Origin: CAVTLG01 sp963802635
GTDB lineage: Bacteria; Chloroflexota; Ktedonobacteria; Ktedonobacterales; Ktedonobacteraceae
DNA length: 64,000 nucleotides
Assembly (NCBI GenBank): GCA_963802635.1
Contig: CAWDJJ010000001.1
Location: 1,240,001-1,304,000 of the forward strand
Reading direction: 5' to 3'
Shown here: positions 62,663-64,000 of the stretch, in pieces
Layout of the letters: each line of letters opens with the position of its first letter
Numbering within the stretch: the stretch's first letter is position 1
Position numbers and translations under genes: made by a program
The notes under the pieces: generated by a model
What the model was told of the DNA's origin: nothing
What the model saw: the letters and a program-made list of their open reading frames with translations, nothing else
Databases searched by the model: none

Positions 62663-64000
62663 ATGAATACAACCACTCCGGCGTCGACATCAAATACGAC
62701 ACAAAAGAGGGGCACACAGCAGCCTGGCCGTGGGCAAGCACGCTTTGCTTTCATCGTTCTGCTGATTATTAACATTCTCAATTACACCGACCGCTCCGTA
62801 TTATCTACTGTCCTACCAGCCATACAGAAAGACTTTCACCTGACAGACTTACAGCTTGGCTGGCTCAGTTCTTCGTTTCTCCTTATCTATGGCCTTACGA
62901 CATTGCCATTGGGCATGTGGGCTGATAAAGGTGTACGCAAAAATATTGTCGCCATCTGTGTTACGCTCTGGAGCCTGGCAACAGCGCTCGGCGGCTTCAC
63001 ACGCAACTTCGTCCAGCTTTTCCTGACGCGTAGCGTTCTGGGCATTGGGGAAGCTGGCTATGCGCCTGCATCGCTATCGCTCATAGGGGACCTCTTTCCG
63101 AAGGCGGAGCGTGGGCGTATGCTCTCGATCTGGTCAACAGGCAACCTGTTTGGCACAGCCCTGGGATTGATCATCGGCGGCCACGTAGCACAGGCATATG
63201 GCTGGCGCTGGGCATTTTACATCGTGGGCATCCCTGGTTTAATTGTGGCATTCCTCATATGGCGTGCGACCGAGCCAAAACGTGGCACATTTGATCATCA
63301 GGAACAAGATACAGATGAGGACAGTGTGCAGCTCCACGGGAGCCTGGGCAAAGGTTTCTCCGCAGCAGTGAAGAAGCTGCTCGCAACACCTACCTACTGG
63401 ATACTGGTCGTGGCCTTCATTTGCAGCTTCTTTATTATTGGAGCCGCACTGGTGTGGGTACCCACGTACGTCACACGCGCCTTTAGTCTCTCACTGAGTC
63501 AGGCATCAAATGTCTCAGCAGGCGTGCTCGGGGGCGGGAGTTTGGTCGGCACGCTACTAGGAGGCTGGTTGGCAGACTTTCTCCAGCGACGCCTACCACA
63601 GGGTCGTATGCTTGTGACAACCATAGCATTCCTGGTAGGTGCGCCGCTGACATGGTTAGCGCTCTCCATGCATGACCTCCGCTACTTTATAGTGGTGTTT
63701 ATCGTGGCTATCGTCTGCCTGAGCATGTGTCTTGGTCCTATACAGGCCGTGATCCAGGATATTACTACAGCGGATATACGCTCTACAGCTATCGGCCTAT
63801 CACTCCTCTTAGGACATCTGCTCGGTGATGCTGCATCACCAGTTATTATCGGAGCCATCAGTGAGAAAACATCACTGGGTTTCGCTTTGCTGATTACCGC
63901 TCCACCTTGCCTGTTTCTAGCAGGTATTGCTTGCCTGTGTGGACTCAGAACGGTAGCGAAAGATATGCAAAAGCTACAGGCACACACGCAACCAGAATAA
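62663..64000 (+). CDS. MFS transporter
   Basis: 445 residues, ATG at 62663 with AAGGA 11 nt upstream; the stop codon ends exactly at the window edge. Twelve membrane helices: the first reads IVLLIINILNYTDRSVLSTVLP, and the MFS A-motif is in the loop GMWADKGVRKN; LTRSVLGIGEAGYAPASLSL and FPKAERGRMLSIW follow. It resembles spinster-like or organic anion transporters (TDR motif). Substrate unknown. A 6-to-7 loop is charged (DHQEQDTDEDS). Complete. Confidence 0.88.
   Translation: MNTTTPASTSNTTQKRGTQQPGRGQARFAFIVLLIINILNYTDRSVLSTVLPAIQKDFHLTDLQLGWLSSSFLLIYGLTTLPLGMWADKGVRKNIVAICVTLWSLATALGGFTRNFVQLFLTRSVLGIGEAGYAPASLSLIGDLFPKAERGRMLSIWSTGNLFGTALGLIIGGHVAQAYGWRWAFYIVGIPGLIVAFLIWRATEPKRGTFDHQEQDTDEDSVQLHGSLGKGFSAAVKKLLATPTYWILVVAFICSFFIIGAALVWVPTYVTRAFSLSLSQASNVSAGVLGGGSLVGTLLGGWLADFLQRRLPQGRMLVTTIAFLVGAPLTWLALSMHDLRYFIVVFIVAIVCLSMCLGPIQAVIQDITTADIRSTAIGLSLLLGHLLGDAASPVIIGAISEKTSLGFALLITAPPCLFLAGIACLCGLRTVAKDMQKLQAHTQPE

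Overview
This window most likely comes from a soil Chloroflexota of the Ktedonobacteria type. That is inferred from gene content, not from a search. The cues are a MurT-GatD pair (lipid II amidation in monoderm walls), a Ser/Thr kinase fused to WD40 repeats, Thr/Pro-rich secreted proteins, a GH18 chitinase, an AvrD-like gene and many short interspersed palindromic repeats. The genus cannot be fixed from the sequence.

Layout. 1-239 is the end of a CRISPR array read leftward, with a clear promoter at 343-371 and no cas gene in view. 781-7633 is a leftward phage virion cluster: a prohead protease-major capsid fusion, virion proteins and a head-tail adaptor. No portal, terminase, tape measure, lysin or integrase is visible. 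7938-24987 holds an HD-GYP protein, a SigA-like sigma factor, a GH18 chitinase, an Asp-box lipoprotein, acetate uptake and activation (satP-acs) with operator-like palindromes, a quinone oxidoreductase, a GT-C-like membrane protein, a NAGPA-like lipoprotein and gatD-murT. 25293-29958 holds a Uma2 nuclease, a methyltransferase and hflX. 30603-36566 is a type I restriction-modification operon in the order hsdR-hsdS-hsdM. 37032-40553 has a cupin, a zinc alcohol dehydrogenase and guaB behind a terminator-like leader. 42270-44841 holds an hsdR stub and an AvrD-AAA ATPase cassette headed by a decayed STAS/GHKL gene. 45311-49020 has two paralogous charged proteins and a kinase-WD40 gene, all behind copies of one leader. 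The right end holds a DUF402 protein, a TIM-barrel isomerase, a dead TnpB, serS with tRNA-Ser, a PATAN protein with an AAA+ activator, moeA, tRNA-Glu, an aminotransferase-serA pair, a hydrolase, a GlsB-type membrane protein and an MFS transporter.

How the genes work together. Acetate enters through SatP and is activated by Acs, probably under catabolite control. MurT-GatD amidates the peptidoglycan precursor. The aminotransferase and SerA probably make serine, and SerRS with tRNA-Ser use it nearby. HsdM and HsdS look intact while HsdR is frame-broken.

The most unusual feature of the window is a set of single-base reading-frame breaks in otherwise well conserved genes. The clear cases are the phage adaptor, sigma factor, Asp-box lipoprotein, NAGPA-like protein, hflX, hsdR and tnpB, each with one base too many. 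Four of these breaks sit on the same 7-mer, TTCGAGC, on either strand and in different codon phases. This points to a DNA-level or sequencing-level cause rather than translational recoding.
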